Assembly (NCBI GenBank): GCA_009829735.1
Contig: CM020620.1
Span: 17,070,354 to 17,134,353 of the forward strand
Source of the DNA: Pyropia yezoensis
Taxonomy: Eukaryota; Rhodophyta; Bangiophyceae; Bangiales; Bangiaceae
Direction: 5' to 3'
DNA: 64,000 nucleotides
In this document: positions 52,155-63,130 of the stretch, one piece after another
Layout of the letters: the number at the start of each line of letters is the position of its first letter
Position numbering within the stretch: position 1 is the stretch's first letter
Translations under genes and position numbers: made by a program
The notes under the pieces: model-generated
Told to the model about the DNA's origin: nothing
The model's input: only the letters and a program-made list of their open reading frames with translations
Database searches by the model: none

Positions 52155-55100
52155 ATGCTCGGATTCCTTGCGAACTGTGGCGGCGGTGGTGGAACAGGTG
52201 GGGGCGGCTTGCCAGGTGGGATACGGCTCAACCTTGACGTGGTTCGCTCTTTTCTCGACGGGGCCCGAGAAGCCGACGGTGGGCCAGACCTGGAGGATGG
52301 AGTACCTGTGGCGACGGCGGCCCGGCCCCCCCTCCTTTTCGCCCGTCGGCGGCCGAGGAGCGGCATACCGCCCCCCCCTCCGGCAGGCCGCCCGCCCCCG
52401 CAACCGTCGCAGGCGCTGTTGCATGTGGCTGCGGCCGCTGACGTGCGCAATGCATTTTCCTCACCCCCGTTGCCTCTGGTGCAGCCACCTGCCGCCCCTG
52501 TCGCCCGGCTGGCTCATCCCTCCGACGGGCAGCTTGGGAATGCATATTCCGCCGCCCCGCAACGTGCGCGAGAGGAGCAGCGAGATGCGGTGGCGCCTCC
52601 ACGGTCTTTTCGGGCGTCCTGCGATGACCTGATGGTGACCGACGCGGAGCTGGAGCAGTTACGAGTGATGGAGGAGGCTGCGACGCAACGGCGGCAGAAC
52701 CCTGTGCCTGTGGTCCCACCTGCAGGTTTGAGCAGGGCAGGCGCACCGCCGCGGGAAGATGAGGACGACTGGTGCTTATCGTCTCAGGCCGCCGCCGCGG
52801 CTGCTCGCGCGGAGGCTGCGTACATGAGTGGGGGCCGTGGCTCACAATGCCACAGCTTGGACACTGGAGGCGGCATGACGGGTGCCATGGACGCGGATGA
52901 GATTGCAACGATGCCTACGGTCAGGGATGGCGGCGGCACGCCTGCCGATTCAGCGGAAGGGGATGAGGAGGAGGTGGTGGATCTTGTCGACTCGCTAAGC
53001 GATGAGGACGTGAACCTGAACCAGCAAGTGCGGGAAGAACGCGCTGCCTCATCCCCGCGGCCAGTGCTACCCGAAACCCCATCGATGAGACGACCTCGCC
53101 GGGTGTCTTTGGTGCCACCGGGCCCCCATCCTGCTGGACCAGCAGGGGCGGCTGGCGCGGTGGCCGACGAAGAAGAGGACGACTTTGAGGAGCCGATTTG
53201 CACATTTGGCCGCGTTGGCGGCTCGGATGAGGACGACGCACCGCGCTCCCGTCTCCGCCAACCTGCCCGGACACCTGCCAGTACTGCCCCCACTTCGCGG
53301 CGAATTTCCATCCTGAACACGACCGTTGTTGGCACGACCCCCAATGGGGCTGCAGCGTCAGCGGCTAGGCTTTCGGGCCCTCCTGGTGCGAGGGTGCCAC
53401 TGTCCTCCATCGCGCTCCCTCCCCCTACATGTGGCCGTACGGGCCGTACGGTGGCTGCTCCCTCACCGCCGCTACCCCCATCTGGCCGCGCAGGCGGTGC
53501 GGCAGGTGCGCTTTCCCCGCCACCCCCCACCTCTGGCCGTACTGGCAGTGGGGCAACTGCTTCCCCCCTGCCACGTCCTACCTCGGGTCGCACGGCCAAT
53601 GTGGCAGCTGTGCCCCCTCCGCCTCCAGCGCCGGTGCCCCCTGCGACACCGGGCGCTGTCGTTGCGCGCAAGGTGCTGGAAATCAAGCTGGCGACCGCGC
53701 GGAACCGTGAGGTGCAGGTTGGCCGAGAGATACTGTCGCCAGGCATTGATGATGCCACTGTCCTCGCGCTAAGTGAAGAACACGAAGACCTCAAACGGCG
53801 AGTTATCGAGTTCGAAGCGTCCCTGCGGGAGCTCGGAGGGGCTTCTGATCCCGTCGCCCCTGTTCGGTCTGCATCGGTGGGCCCTGCTATGGGTGTAGCA
53901 TCGACGTCACCGACTACTTCTGCTTCGTCTGTGCCTGTGCGGTCGCGGCTGAGCCAGGGTGCACCAGCGTCGAGCGTTCCTTTACCGACCTCAGCGCACC
54001 GGACCGTCGTTGGGGGCGCTGGAAACGCGGCGTCTTGCTTCTCACGTCTGAACGCTGACCCGCTACAACATGATGCACCAAGCGAGCATCCCCTGCACGT
54101 GCGCCCACCAACGTATGGTCGGTCTCATCCATCTGGTCTCCATGGCGGGGGCAGTCCTCGTGACCAGTGGGGATCCTACTCGGCAATGCCCGGCGGTGGC
54201 GGCGATGGACCGCAGGTGCGGAATGGGTATGATGTGGGCCCGGCGCTCTTTGGTGCGTCAGGTGCCGACAGGGGCTTGTCGGGTCATAGCACGAGCGGGG
54301 GTGGCATCGCGGCTGGTGGTGGGTTTGGGGAGGCACGTGCCGATGATAACTCATATGGGCGGTCTTTTCCTGGCGATCCACAGCCCAACTTTGACGCCCT
54401 AGAGGAAGGGGAAGAGCTGCCGTTGGCCTTCACACCTGCGCCCGTGCCAGCAGCTGGGTTGCTTGCCGCAGAAGCGGCAGCTCGGGGGAACGGTTCAGGT
54501 GTTGACAGCACTGACAGCGGTGCGGAGGAGAATTCTGCGGCCCAGTGGGCTGGCGCCTTCCCATGGTCCGCGCGGATGATGGACGGAAACCGAAAGATAT
54601 TCGGCAACAGCAGCTTCCGTCTCAACCAGCGCGAGGCGATGAACGCCACGATGGCGGGCCGTGACGTGTTCGTGCTCATGCCCACTGGCGGGGGCAAGTC
54701 GCTCTGTTACCAGCTCACGGCGGTTCTGTCGGAGGGCGTGACCGTCGTCGTTTCTCCGCTGGTTTCGCTCATCAGTGACCAGGTGACGCAGCTGCAGGAG
54801 TTAAGTATTTGTTCCGCAGCGCTGACGGCCACCTGTGACCCGAGCGTGCGCACGGCGGTGTCACGGGACCTGTCGTCGTCCAACCCTTCCCTCAAGCTCC
54901 TCTATGTGACTCCCGAGAAGATTGCACACTCCCCGGCCTTCCTCCGGCAACTTGAGACCCTGTACAGCCGCAAGCTGCTCGCCCGCTTTGTCATTGATGA
55001 GGCGCATTGTGTCTCTCAGTGGGGCCATGACTTCCGTCCCGACTACAAGCAGCTGTCTATCCTCAAGCGTAAGTTCCCTTCGGTGCCGGTCATGGCGCTG

Positions 55101-56984
55101 ACTGCGACCGCCACGCAGGAGGTGCGGGCGGATGTTAAGGTGCAACTAGGTGTGTCCAGCGACTGTGCGACGTTCAAACAGAGCTTCAACCGGTCCAACC
55201 TGTCGTACGAGGTGCGGAAGAAGCCCAAGTCGATTGTCAAAGACATTGCGGCGGAGGTGAAGCAGGCGCCTCCTGCAGACCGCTCGGGCATCATTTACTG
55301 CCTGTCGCAGCGTGATTGTGAGAAGGTGGCGACGGAGCTGGTATCTGAAGGGGTGCGGGCGGCACCCTATCACGCTGGGCTTCCTGCTGACATCAGAGAG
55401 CGCAACCAGCACGCTTGGACCGCTGGGGGGGTACAGGTCATTTGCGCAACGCTGGCGTTTGGAATGGGCATCAACAAGCACAACGTGCGGTTTGTGTATC
55501 ATCACTCCATGCCCAAGAACCTAGAGGGCTACTACCAAGAGTCGGGCCGTGCCGGCCGCGACGGTCGCCCTTCCCGCTGTGTTCTCTATTTTTCCATGTC
55601 CGACCGTTTCCGAATCCACAACATGCTGCAGAAGGACATTGTGGAGAAGCGGCGCAGTGGTGGCTACCGAGCGGGCGGTACCGGCAGCGACGACCAGGTG
55701 GCACGCAACATGGAGGGTCTATCCAAGATGACGCTTTATTGCATTGACGACGTCGAGTGCCGTCGGGCCACACTGCTGGCCCACTTTGACGAGCGCTTTG
55801 ATCCGGCCAACTGCCTCCCGCAGTGCGACAACTGCCAACACGCCAAGTCCGGGTCGGTGGTGACAGAGGCGGACATGACGCAGCACGCGCTGGGACTTCT
55901 CAACCTCACGGGGACGTACACCTCCATGGGCTACCGCCCGAGTGCGCAGTACTTGATCGAAGCGTACAAGGGCCGTCGCTCTCGTGTCAAGGACAACCAC
56001 CGAGAGGTCGAGGGCTTTGGCGGCGGGAAAGAGCTCACCGACTCGCAGGTGCACCGAATCCTGGAGGAGCTGGCGCGTCTTTCCGCGCTCCTCGTTGATA
56101 TTGATGTTGGCGAATATGGACAGGTGGTGGCCTCTTTGCGGGTGTCTCACCCCATGCTCAACCGCGTTCGGACGGGAGAGCTCCGGGTGTACCTCAAGAC
56201 GCGGTCGGCGGCGCCCAAGCAGCAGTTTGGCGATCTGGCCGCAGGTGCGTCTGCCAAGCCTTCGTCGCGTAAGAAGAAGGTGCCTGCGTCGAGTTCGGGC
56301 GCCCTCGCCTCAGCAGAAAGCTCAACAGGGTCTTTGCGAGCCCTTGCTGTTCAGCTCTCCGCATCGATTGCTGGCCTCAGTGCACAAGACGCCAAGGCAA
56401 TTGCGGTGCGCATGCCCGTCAGCTTGGATGAGCTGAAGCTGTGCGGCGTGCGGGCAAGCCTGGTGGCTTCCCATGGCCAGGAAATCATATCGTTGGTGGT
56501 GCAAGCTGGGCGGGCTCGCAACCTTGGCGGCAACCCTCCCACGGCGAGCGCTCGGGGCCGTGGCTCTGCACCCGGGACGACGGGCGCGTTTGGGGCGGTG
56601 TCCAAGCGCGCCACGCGCGCCACTGCCGCAGCCGCGGTTCCCGGCACCGGGCCGACTGTCTCACCCTTCTTTGGTTCCCGGGCTGGTCCTGCGCGAGCGG
56701 GGGCAGGCACCCCCTCTCGTGGCGCGTTTGGTGCTGCCGGTATGGACAGTGCCATCATTTCCGTGGACGGCGGCGACGTCGACACGTTTGCCGCTCCTCG
56801 AAGCAGCCAGGCGAGGACACCCGCGGGTCCTCGCCGAGCGGCCCCGTTTGGCAGTCTCCCACCCAAACGGCAGACGAGCGCACCTCCCTCTGGACTGCCG
56901 CTGGGAAGGACAGCCAAGAAGCCGCGACCCGCTCCGTCCCTAGCCGTTTCTCGCGAGCTGGATGCCGACTTCCAGGACCCGTGA
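52155..56984 (+). CDS. RecQ-family DNA helicase with a very long N-terminal extension
   Basis: 1609 residues from the ATG at 52155. This start is preferred over 51867 because upstream residues are Cys/Ser-rich and unlike the rest, but it is not certain. Residues 1-810 are low-complexity (Pro/Ala/Gly, acidic patches such as [12 protein letters not shown]) with tandem P/S-rich segments near 53400-53650. The helicase core follows: motif 0 ([19 protein letters not shown]), Walker [14 protein letters not shown] (near 843), DEAH box [15 protein letters not shown] (near 946), motif [17 protein letters not shown]. The RQC zinc site has [10 protein letters not shown] with CLPQCDNC, then a winged helix. 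An HRDC-like stretch lies near 56320-56500. RecQ proteins unwind recombination and replication intermediates. The size resembles BLM/WRN/SGS1-type more than small RecQ1-type enzymes. Confidence 0.94.
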   Translation: MLGFLANCGGGGGTGGGGLPGGIRLNLDVVRSFLDGAREADGGPDLEDGVPVATAARPPLLFARRRPRSGIPPPPPAGRPPPQPSQALLHVAAAADVRNAFSSPPLPLVQPPAAPVARLAHPSDGQLGNAYSAAPQRAREEQRDAVAPPRSFRASCDDLMVTDAELEQLRVMEEAATQRRQNPVPVVPPAGLSRAGAPPREDEDDWCLSSQAAAAAARAEAAYMSGGRGSQCHSLDTGGGMTGAMDADEIATMPTVRDGGGTPADSAEGDEEEVVDLVDSLSDEDVNLNQQVREERAASSPRPVLPETPSMRRPRRVSLVPPGPHPAGPAGAAGAVADEEEDDFEEPICTFGRVGGSDEDDAPRSRLRQPARTPASTAPTSRRISILNTTVVGTTPNGAAASAARLSGPPGARVPLSSIALPPPTCGRTGRTVAAPSPPLPPSGRAGGAAGALSPPPPTSGRTGSGATASPLPRPTSGRTANVAAVPPPPPAPVPPATPGAVVARKVLEIKLATARNREVQVGREILSPGIDDATVLALSEEHEDLKRRVIEFEASLRELGGASDPVAPVRSASVGPAMGVASTSPTTSASSVPVRSRLSQGAPASSVPLPTSAHRTVVGGAGNAASCFSRLNADPLQHDAPSEHPLHVRPPTYGRSHPSGLHGGGSPRDQWGSYSAMPGGGGDGPQVRNGYDVGPALFGASGADRGLSGHSTSGGGIAAGGGFGEARADDNSYGRSFPGDPQPNFDALEEGEELPLAFTPAPVPAAGLLAAEAAARGNGSGVDSTDSGAEENSAAQWAGAFPWSARMMDGNRKIFGNSSFRLNQREAMNATMAGRDVFVLMPTGGGKSLCYQLTAVLSEGVTVVVSPLVSLISDQVTQLQELSICSAALTATCDPSVRTAVSRDLSSSNPSLKLLYVTPEKIAHSPAFLRQLETLYSRKLLARFVIDEAHCVSQWGHDFRPDYKQLSILKRKFPSVPVMALTATATQEVRADVKVQLGVSSDCATFKQSFNRSNLSYEVRKKPKSIVKDIAAEVKQAPPADRSGIIYCLSQRDCEKVATELVSEGVRAAPYHAGLPADIRERNQHAWTAGGVQVICATLAFGMGINKHNVRFVYHHSMPKNLEGYYQESGRAGRDGRPSRCVLYFSMSDRFRIHNMLQKDIVEKRRSGGYRAGGTGSDDQVARNMEGLSKMTLYCIDDVECRRATLLAHFDERFDPANCLPQCDNCQHAKSGSVVTEADMTQHALGLLNLTGTYTSMGYRPSAQYLIEAYKGRRSRVKDNHREVEGFGGGKELTDSQVHRILEELARLSALLVDIDVGEYGQVVASLRVSHPMLNRVRTGELRVYLKTRSAAPKQQFGDLAAGASAKPSSRKKKVPASSSGALASAESSTGSLRALAVQLSASIAGLSAQDAKAIAVRMPVSLDELKLCGVRASLVASHGQEIISLVVQAGRARNLGGNPPTASARGRGSAPGTTGAFGAVSKRATRATAAAAVPGTGPTVSPFFGSRAGPARAGAGTPSRGAFGAAGMDSAIISVDGGDVDTFAAPRSSQARTPAGPRRAAPFGSLPPKRQTSAPPSGLPLGRTAKKPRPAPSLAVSRELDADFQDP

Positions 56985-57396
56985 CTCGTGGTTGCCGTAT
57001 TCTTTTGTTTGCATCGGCGACAACTGTTTGCTTCTTATGCTGGCACGTTGCCGCCCGACCCTTTTGACCTTCCCTGGATATGAGCCCCTGACGATGTCGT
57101 CCAGTCCGCGGCTCCCTCGCCGCTCCCTCCCAATGCAGGAGTGTACACTCAAGTGTCACAAGGCAAGTCCCAGCAGCAGCGCAATGGCAGACACGGCGGA
57201 GGATATAAATATTGGCGTGCAAGCTCTTGCAGGACCTGCAGGAAAGGCACAGTGCATGAAACAAGATTCTTTGCCTAGAGCGGAGCCATGCGACTCAACG
57301 TCTCGACAGACCCATGACAAGCGCCACCAAAACCTGGCAAAATACACAACGAGGGGCTCCGCCAGTAGGCCAAAAGCTCTCAGCCAAGCGAAGGCC
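56985..57396. other. Convergent intergenic region between RecQ and the ABC1 kinase
   Basis: 412 bp holding both 3' ends. It contains GATATAAATATTG near 57204. No gene was recognised. Confidence 0.45.
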
Positions 57397-59418
57397 TCAC
57401 ACAGAAAAGCGCGCCAGCCGCCGGTCCATCGCTCGAAGCTTGGCCATCCCAATGGCCAGCTTGAGCAGCGACACAGCAGCCACCACCCACATTATCCGAG
57501 ACGACGACGCGTATCGCTCAGCAGACGTCATTAGCACTGACGCGATGTTGCACGCAGTTGCCGCCAGAAGAGCTGTGCCCAGATTGTCCTGCACCAATGA
57601 CATCCTTCTCAGTGACCGCTCTGAGTCCAGCACCCGCACCCGCAGCTTTAGGTCACCGCTCGCCATCCGCCGCATCGTCTCCTCCACATAGGCAACCTTG
57701 CGGGGCTGCATCACAACCGTCGCAAGGTCCTTGGGACGCAACCCCACGCGCTTGAGTCCGTTCTGCGCCACGGTCAGAGCCGCCCCGATGCCGAGGCCGC
57801 TGCCAGTGCCGTTAAGACCCCCTCGAATGTCCGCCAGTTCCCGTAAGAACGGGCCCGCCACAGCAGTGAGGTCGTAGTTGGGGTCCAGGCCCTTGCCAAT
57901 CCCCTCCAGCGTGCTGAACGACCGGTACACAAACGCAAACACGGGGGGGAAGCGGAAAGGCGCATCGTCACCGACTGAAAGCAGGTCCTCCCCAATCATA
58001 TCCAGTCGCCTGGTAACATCTGTTCGCCGCTCCGAGTTGGTCGAACCGGCGGCCAGGGCACCCCGAAAAGATGTGAGAAGCGAGCGACCAATCTTCTCCA
58101 CACCCACGCGGTCAGCCCCGCGCTTCAAGACCCCCATTTTGGACATGGCATCCACCACGTCCTTCTCCGAGCCGCCGTAGATGCCAAATAGAGCGTCAAC
58201 AAGGCCCTCCCGCACGGCAGGCGGGACTTCGGACATGGTACCAGTGTCGTAGTAGATGAGGCGGCCATCCGCAACGGCGTCCACGTTCAGGTTGCCAGGA
58301 TGGCAGTCGCCATGGAAAAACCCGTGCCGAAGGACCTGGATGAGAAAGGCCTCGGCCGAGCGGCGAGCCACAACAACAGGGTCCACGCCCATCGCGGCCA
58401 GCGCCTCCGTATCTGAGATTTTCACCCCCGGCACAAACTCCATCGTCAGCACCTTCTCTGATGTCCGCTCCCAGTAAACAATGGGCACCTTGACCCAGGG
58501 AATGTCAGCAAAGTTTCGACGGAAGCGGTCGCCATTGGTGCCCTCCACCATGTAGTCGATTTCCTCCCATAGCAACCGCGCACTCTCGTCATAAACACGC
58601 TCCCAGGATGCGTCGTCGGTCCCAGTTCGGGAGTCCAGCTTGTCGGCCAGCACGGCCAGCGCACGCAGGTTCTTCAGGTCCACGTCAAACAGCTCCCGAA
58701 GGCCTGACCGCTGCACTTTGACTGCCACTTGACGACCTTCGTACACTGCACGGTGAACCTGGCCGAGGCTTGCCGCGGCAATCGGTTCGAGCTCAAACGA
58801 GTCAAACAGCTCGCTGAGCGACCGCCCGAGCTCATTCTCAATGGTCTCGGCTGCGAGCTCGCCGGAGAAGCCCGGTACGCGGTCCTGAAGGCTGGAGAGT
58901 GCAGCCACGTACTCGGCGGGCACGACGTCTACTCTCGTTGACAGCAGCTGCCCCAGCTTGATAAACGTCGGGCCCAAGGACAGCAGACCGTCCTTGAGAC
59001 GCGCGGCCAGCAGAATTCGCTCGGCAGCAGCCACGTCGGGATCGGACATTCTCCGTAGCCGCAGCTCAGCAAACAACATCCGCAGCGCAAACGACCAAAT
59101 CTCACACGTACGGGAGACGGCCGAGGCATAGCCCTTGTGGGTCCACCGACCTGGCTCCTTGGACCGGTCCGCCTCGGCCGCAGGGACACTCCCAGCTTCC
59201 ATGCGACATCGCGCAGGCGATATAGGGAGAGCGGACGGGGAAGAAACCGGCCGGGTCGGACGCGCCGCCGCGCGGGCGGCCCATGGAGGTCGCGGCCGCC
59301 ATCTAGAGGGGCCCTGCCGCCGGCCGCAAACACAGCGTTGCGACGCAGGAGGTAGGCGGGACGGAGGAACAGGTGGGAGGAAGGCGACACCACACATGGA
59401 GGGAACAAAGGAGAGCAC
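57397..59418 (-). CDS. ABC1/UbiB-family atypical kinase, probably plastid-targeted
   Basis: 673 residues. The first 75 or so are Pro/Arg/Ser-rich with no acidic residues, like a plastid transit peptide. The family KxGQ motif is IKLGQLLSTR (near 154). The alanine-rich loop that replaces the glycine loop is AAASLGQVHRA (215-224 region), with the lysine in VAVKVQ (near 234). The catalytic loop is HGDCHPGNL (369-377). Where plant plastid ABC1K proteins usually have DFG this one reads YYDTGTM (near 391), an F-to-T change. A hydrophobic stretch near 645-660 could bind membranes. Relatives act in quinone and tocopherol metabolism at plastoglobules and thylakoids; the substrate here is unknown. It is convergent with RecQ. 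Confidence 0.93.
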   Translation of the reverse strand: MLSFVPSMCGVAFLPPVPPSRLPPASQRCVCGRRQGPSRWRPRPPWAARAAARPTRPVSSPSALPISPARCRMEAGSVPAAEADRSKEPGRWTHKGYASAVSRTCEIWSFALRMLFAELRLRRMSDPDVAAAERILLAARLKDGLLSLGPTFIKLGQLLSTRVDVVPAEYVAALSSLQDRVPGFSGELAAETIENELGRSLSELFDSFELEPIAAASLGQVHRAVYEGRQVAVKVQRSGLRELFDVDLKNLRALAVLADKLDSRTGTDDASWERVYDESARLLWEEIDYMVEGTNGDRFRRNFADIPWVKVPIVYWERTSEKVLTMEFVPGVKISDTEALAAMGVDPVVVARRSAEAFLIQVLRHGFFHGDCHPGNLNVDAVADGRLIYYDTGTMSEVPPAVREGLVDALFGIYGGSEKDVVDAMSKMGVLKRGADRVGVEKIGRSLLTSFRGALAAGSTNSERRTDVTRRLDMIGEDLLSVGDDAPFRFPPVFAFVYRSFSTLEGIGKGLDPNYDLTAVAGPFLRELADIRGGLNGTGSGLGIGAALTVAQNGLKRVGLRPKDLATVVMQPRKVAYVEETMRRMASGDLKLRVRVLDSERSLRRMSLVQDNLGTALLAATACNIASVLMTSAERYASSSRIMWVVAAVSLLKLAIGMAKLRAMDRRLARFSV

Positions 59419-60000
59419 GACAGATGGGGATGGAAGGGGAGAGACTACCGCGGCGTCTTGCAGGGAGTAACGACTGTGACCTCAACAGCCCCTGCCCCAT
59501 CACCTCCTGACCTGACCACCCCCCGCCGACCACCGGCCAGCTCTGCATCCAGGCTTGCACTCGTCCATTCAAATGGGAGAACCAAGTGCCTCAATTCCTT
59601 TCGAGTGGCTGAGGCTTGTCCCAGTCGTCGACCTCTACGTTGCAAGGCCAGGTTGCACGTGTGGATCCCAGGACCCAAGCACTGCTGTCCACACGTCAGT
59701 GGATGAGCGACGGCGAGACGGCAAACATGCCGTTAGAGTGTTTCCACGGGTACTAACCATCTCGCATACCATCTCGCATGTATTCTCGTAATATTCATTT
59801 AAGGATCCACGTGGCCTCTGAATGTCCTGTTGGCCAATGGGAGAGCCGCACGGGCTCGTGGGTCCCCGGTAGAGGCCCGATTCGGCCGTCGATTCAGATT
59901 CAGAGGGGAAAAGAGTTGCTGTAGTTGATTCAAGTCTCGAGTGCCACGTACACAACAGAGATGGTGGCAACTTGGTTTATACGGCGGTCAGGGCCGTGCT
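59419..60000. other. Intergenic stretch, no recognisable gene
   Basis: Upstream of the ABC1 kinase on its minus strand, so it probably contains that promoter. Short ORFs only. A small direct repeat of ACCATCTCGCAT occurs near 59757-59778. Confidence 0.4.
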
Positions 60001-60705
60001 GCCGTCCCCGTCCCCATCGCCGTCGTCACCACCACCGCCAGCGCGCGCTGCCAGTTGCCACCATCGCCGCGTCTGCCACCGCCATCTCGCCACTTCGCCA
60101 CCGTCGCCACCACAACCGTCGTGGCCGCCACTGTCGCGGCGACCACCATCGCGGCGGCCACTGGATCCAGCGTCGCGGTCACGACCGTCGAGGCCACGAC
60201 CGTCACGGCCACGATCGTCGCGGCCGCCACCGTCGCGGCGACCGCCGCCGCGGCCACGTACCCGACTCGAACACCACCACCGCGGCCGCAACCATCGCGG
60301 CCACTACCATCGTGGGTACCATCGTCGCGACCACCACCATCTTGGCCGCAACCGTCGCGGCCGCCACCGAGGCGACCACCACCGTCGCAGCCACCGTCAC
60401 CGCCACCACCGTCGCACCCGCCACCGTGGCGACCGCCACCGTCACGGCCACCACCATCGCTGCGACCGCCGCCGCGGCCGCGTAGCCGTCGCGGCCACCA
60501 CCGTCGCGACCGCCACTGTCGCGACCACCACCATCGCGGCGACCGCCACAGCGGCCGCGTAGCCGTCGTGGCCACCATCATGGCGGCCGCCACCGTCGCG
60601 GCCACCACCGTCACCGCCGCCACCGTCGCGGCCACCACCGTCGCGGCCGCCCCTGTCGCGGCCACCACCATCGCGGCGATCGCCGCAGCGGCCTTGACTG
60701 GCAAG
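60000..60705. repeat. GC-rich minisatellite built from GCC/ACC/GTC/GCG triplets
   Basis: About 700 bp made of imperfect 15-18-bp units such as GCCACCACCGTCGCGGCC. Because the unit length is a multiple of three, every frame stays open and translates to Pro/Ser/Arg-, Ala/Thr- or Gly/Asp-rich peptides on both strands. None shows protein-like variation, so no gene is called. Confidence 0.75.
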
Positions 60706-60879
60706 GGCTTCCACTGGCATCTCTGAGGGGGACTCGCGATAGCCACGCACCATCCCGGCGATCGGGATTCTTAGGAGGTGTCCGACGGATCGGCCGACGA
60801 GGCCCGCGCTGCCGTTGTGGCGTCGCAGCTGTCTTTGCGCCGGCGAAAGCACTAAGTCGCTCTATCGGGCGCAATTGCG

Positions 60880-61918
60880 CGGCGCCGACGTCGGGGCGGA
60901 TCTGTCCCAGGCCGCCGCGCCAACCGGCGTCGCGATTTAGACGTTGGCTTTCGTGGCATCCAGCGGGACTACTTCGGGTTGGATGGCCATCCTCCTGTTT
61001 ATGGTGAGCAGGACTTTGCGACGCGCTTCCGCGTGCTCCGCAACGTCTTCATGGTGATGTACAATGAAGTTAAGGACCTCCCCTACTGGAAGAGGTCCAT
61101 TCACGCAACAGAGCTCTCGCAGGCGTACGGGCTGCAGAAGTTGGTGGCCGCTTTTGGCGTGCTGGCATATGGCGAGGCCGCCGATCGGCCTGACGAGTAC
61201 TTGCGCTTGGCCCAGTCAACCACCGCCCTGGCCACACAGATGCTCGTGGACCACACCGTCGACAACTAGGAGGACTCTTATCTGCGGCCGCCCATCAACG
61301 CGGAGCTGGCCCACATCCTCGACCGTAACGAGCAGCGGGGCATGCCGGGGTGCATGGGGAGCACCGACTGCTCACACTGGGTGTGGCGGATGTGCCCGAA
61401 GGCGCAGGCCGGACAATACCAGGACTACAAGAAGCGGCGGTCGGTGGTAAATGGAAACGGTTTGCGATGAGGATCTCTACATTTAGCATTTTTTTGCGGT
61501 GGCGCCGGGGAGCCACAATGACTTTAACGTGTGGGGCCAGTTGCCTTTATGCATGGACGTGATGAGCGGGGTGTGGCCGCCTGGTATTTTTGAGTTTACA
61601 CTGAACGGCCGCAGTCGTCGTTTGTTGTATTACTTGGCTGATCGCGTCTATCCCCATTTCCCCATTTTTGCCCGCCCCTTCTCGCGCGCCGCCAACAACA
61701 CCACGAAGAAGCGCACGTAGAACCGGCTCCAGGAGGCACTGCGCAAGGACTTTGAGCGCCTCTACGGCGTCATGACGGCGCAGTTTCATATCCTGCAACA
61801 CCCAGCAAAGTTCCACAGCATGGACCGCATCATGCGCACCGCCAAAGCCGTCGCTATTCTACACAACATGATCGTCGTCCAGCGACGAAACGGGTACCTT
61901 TCCAGGCGCCGCTTGGGC
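60880..61918 (+). pseudogene. PIF/Harbinger-type transposase, decayed
   Basis: The order of blocks matches plant-type Harbinger transposases: RDYFGLDGHPPVYGEQDF and RFRVLRNVFMVMY (about 60964-61060), LAYGEAADRPDEYLRLAQST, then GMPGCMGSTDCSHWVW with CPKAQAGQYQDYKKRR (first acidic site, near 61338-61440), GSHNDFNVWGQLPL (second), LLYYLADRVYPHFPIF, and AKAVAILHNMIVVQRR near the end. Defects: TAG at 61267-61269, a frame change near 61470-61500, and TAG at 61718-61720. It is dead unless these are errors. No terminal inverted repeat or 3-bp target duplication was found. Confidence 0.82.
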
Positions 61919-61969
61919 GACTCATATGGGGTCCCTGGGGCTGCGGCGGCCGCCGTGGTGGTCGCGGAA

Positions 61970-62034
61970 GCTGTGGCGGCGGCGGCCGCGGCGGCCGCGG
62001 CGGCCGCGGCGGCCGCGGCCGAGAACAACTCGGC
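61970..62034 (+). repeat. Short tandem repeat, 9-bp unit GCGGCCGCG
   Basis: About seven units, encoding poly-alanine if translated. It lies just after the Harbinger remnant. Confidence 0.8.
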
Positions 62035-62371
62035 CGCGGAGCGCAGTGACGACCCGGCAGCCGGCGGCCCTCGTGGGCGCGCCGAACGTGGGGGTGTCAC
62101 GGCCGCGGGGAGTGACAACCCGGCTGCCGGCCGTCCTGGCGGGCATGCTGGAAGTGTTGGCGGCCCGGCCGCTCCTGGAAGCGTTCATCCAGCATATGGC
62201 GGAGCTGCCGCCCAGCCGGTGGGCGCCGAGAGAGGCAAAAAAGGAGGTGGACGTAGACGCAGAGGCGGACCAGGCGGCGGGGCCGCCCGGCCGGTGCGTG
62301 CCGAGCGAGGTGAAGGGGCAGGGGGTGGCGCCGGGCGAGATGGGCCGGCTGCGGGTGGTGGTGGTGGTGCC

Positions 62372-62943
62372 TGTGGTATAAAACTCGATCCTCTCAGACA
62401 CGTGTCAGTATCCCTCGGGGGAAAGGGACAGGTAACACAGAAAGGGGAACTAGGAGAGTGGTATGCCTGTTGCCTCACGTGCCTGCTGGCAGAGCCAACA
62501 GATACGCACGGTAGTGCACACGGGGAAGAGGAAAGCAAACGCGCAGTTGTCTTTTTCCCTGAGGGTGCGGGCCAAGGGCACCTCGCTGTCCCTCTTAACG
62601 TGCATCTGGGGAAGCCTCGGCACGTTTGCCAGGTAGTCCCCCCCTACCCCCGAGTGGCCTCGACCCGAGTCTAACCTCGTCAGGTCGGGGGCCACTGTCA
62701 CTACTAATTATATTCCCCCTTACTAATCTCACACTCAAATTCTAGCAAATCAAGCCCCTCACAAATATGCAAAAACTCATCAAAAGTCCCTCTCTCACGT
62801 GTGGGTAGCGTAGTCCACCGCATCCTAGTGCCGGGCACGGGCCACGGACGCCAACTATCCCCACATGGCGGGCGTGTCCTGGCACGTGGTGCCCTCTGGT
62901 CGCCATCCCGGGTCGGCGCCAAGTCAGGAACAGGGATGCTACA
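62372..62943 (-). repeat. 3' LTR of an L3-family element (copy c)
   Basis: 572 bp on the minus strand, TGTAGC...CCACA. It retains the hairpin at about 62654-62695. The rest of the element lies to the right and leaves the window, because GGGAGGGAGCTA (polypurine tract, minus strand) abuts it at 62944-62955. Confidence 0.85.
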
Positions 62944-62955
62944 TAGCTCCCTCCC
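62944..62955 (-). promoter_or_regulatory. Polypurine tract of the L3 element, copy c
   Basis: GGGAGGGAGCTA on the minus strand, directly before the 3' LTR; the same 12 bases precede the LTR at 18735. Confidence 0.75.
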
Positions 62956-63130
62956 TAGTCCGGCACGTCCTCGGGCCGTACCAGGTGCCACCGTGTACAG
63001 CCTCGAGGACGCCCACACCGGTGCCGAGGTCGAGCGTCTTCACCCCGAGCCGTGATCACCTTCCCCAGCCCTGCCCCCCCCCTCCTCCTCCTTCACCTTT
63101 GCCTTCCCGTTCCCCTTGGTTCCGGACGGT

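Noticed and set aside
59941..60746. Long Pro/Ser/Arg-, Ala/Thr- and Gly/Asp-rich ORFs on both strands
   Set aside because: All are by-products of a triplet-based minisatellite.
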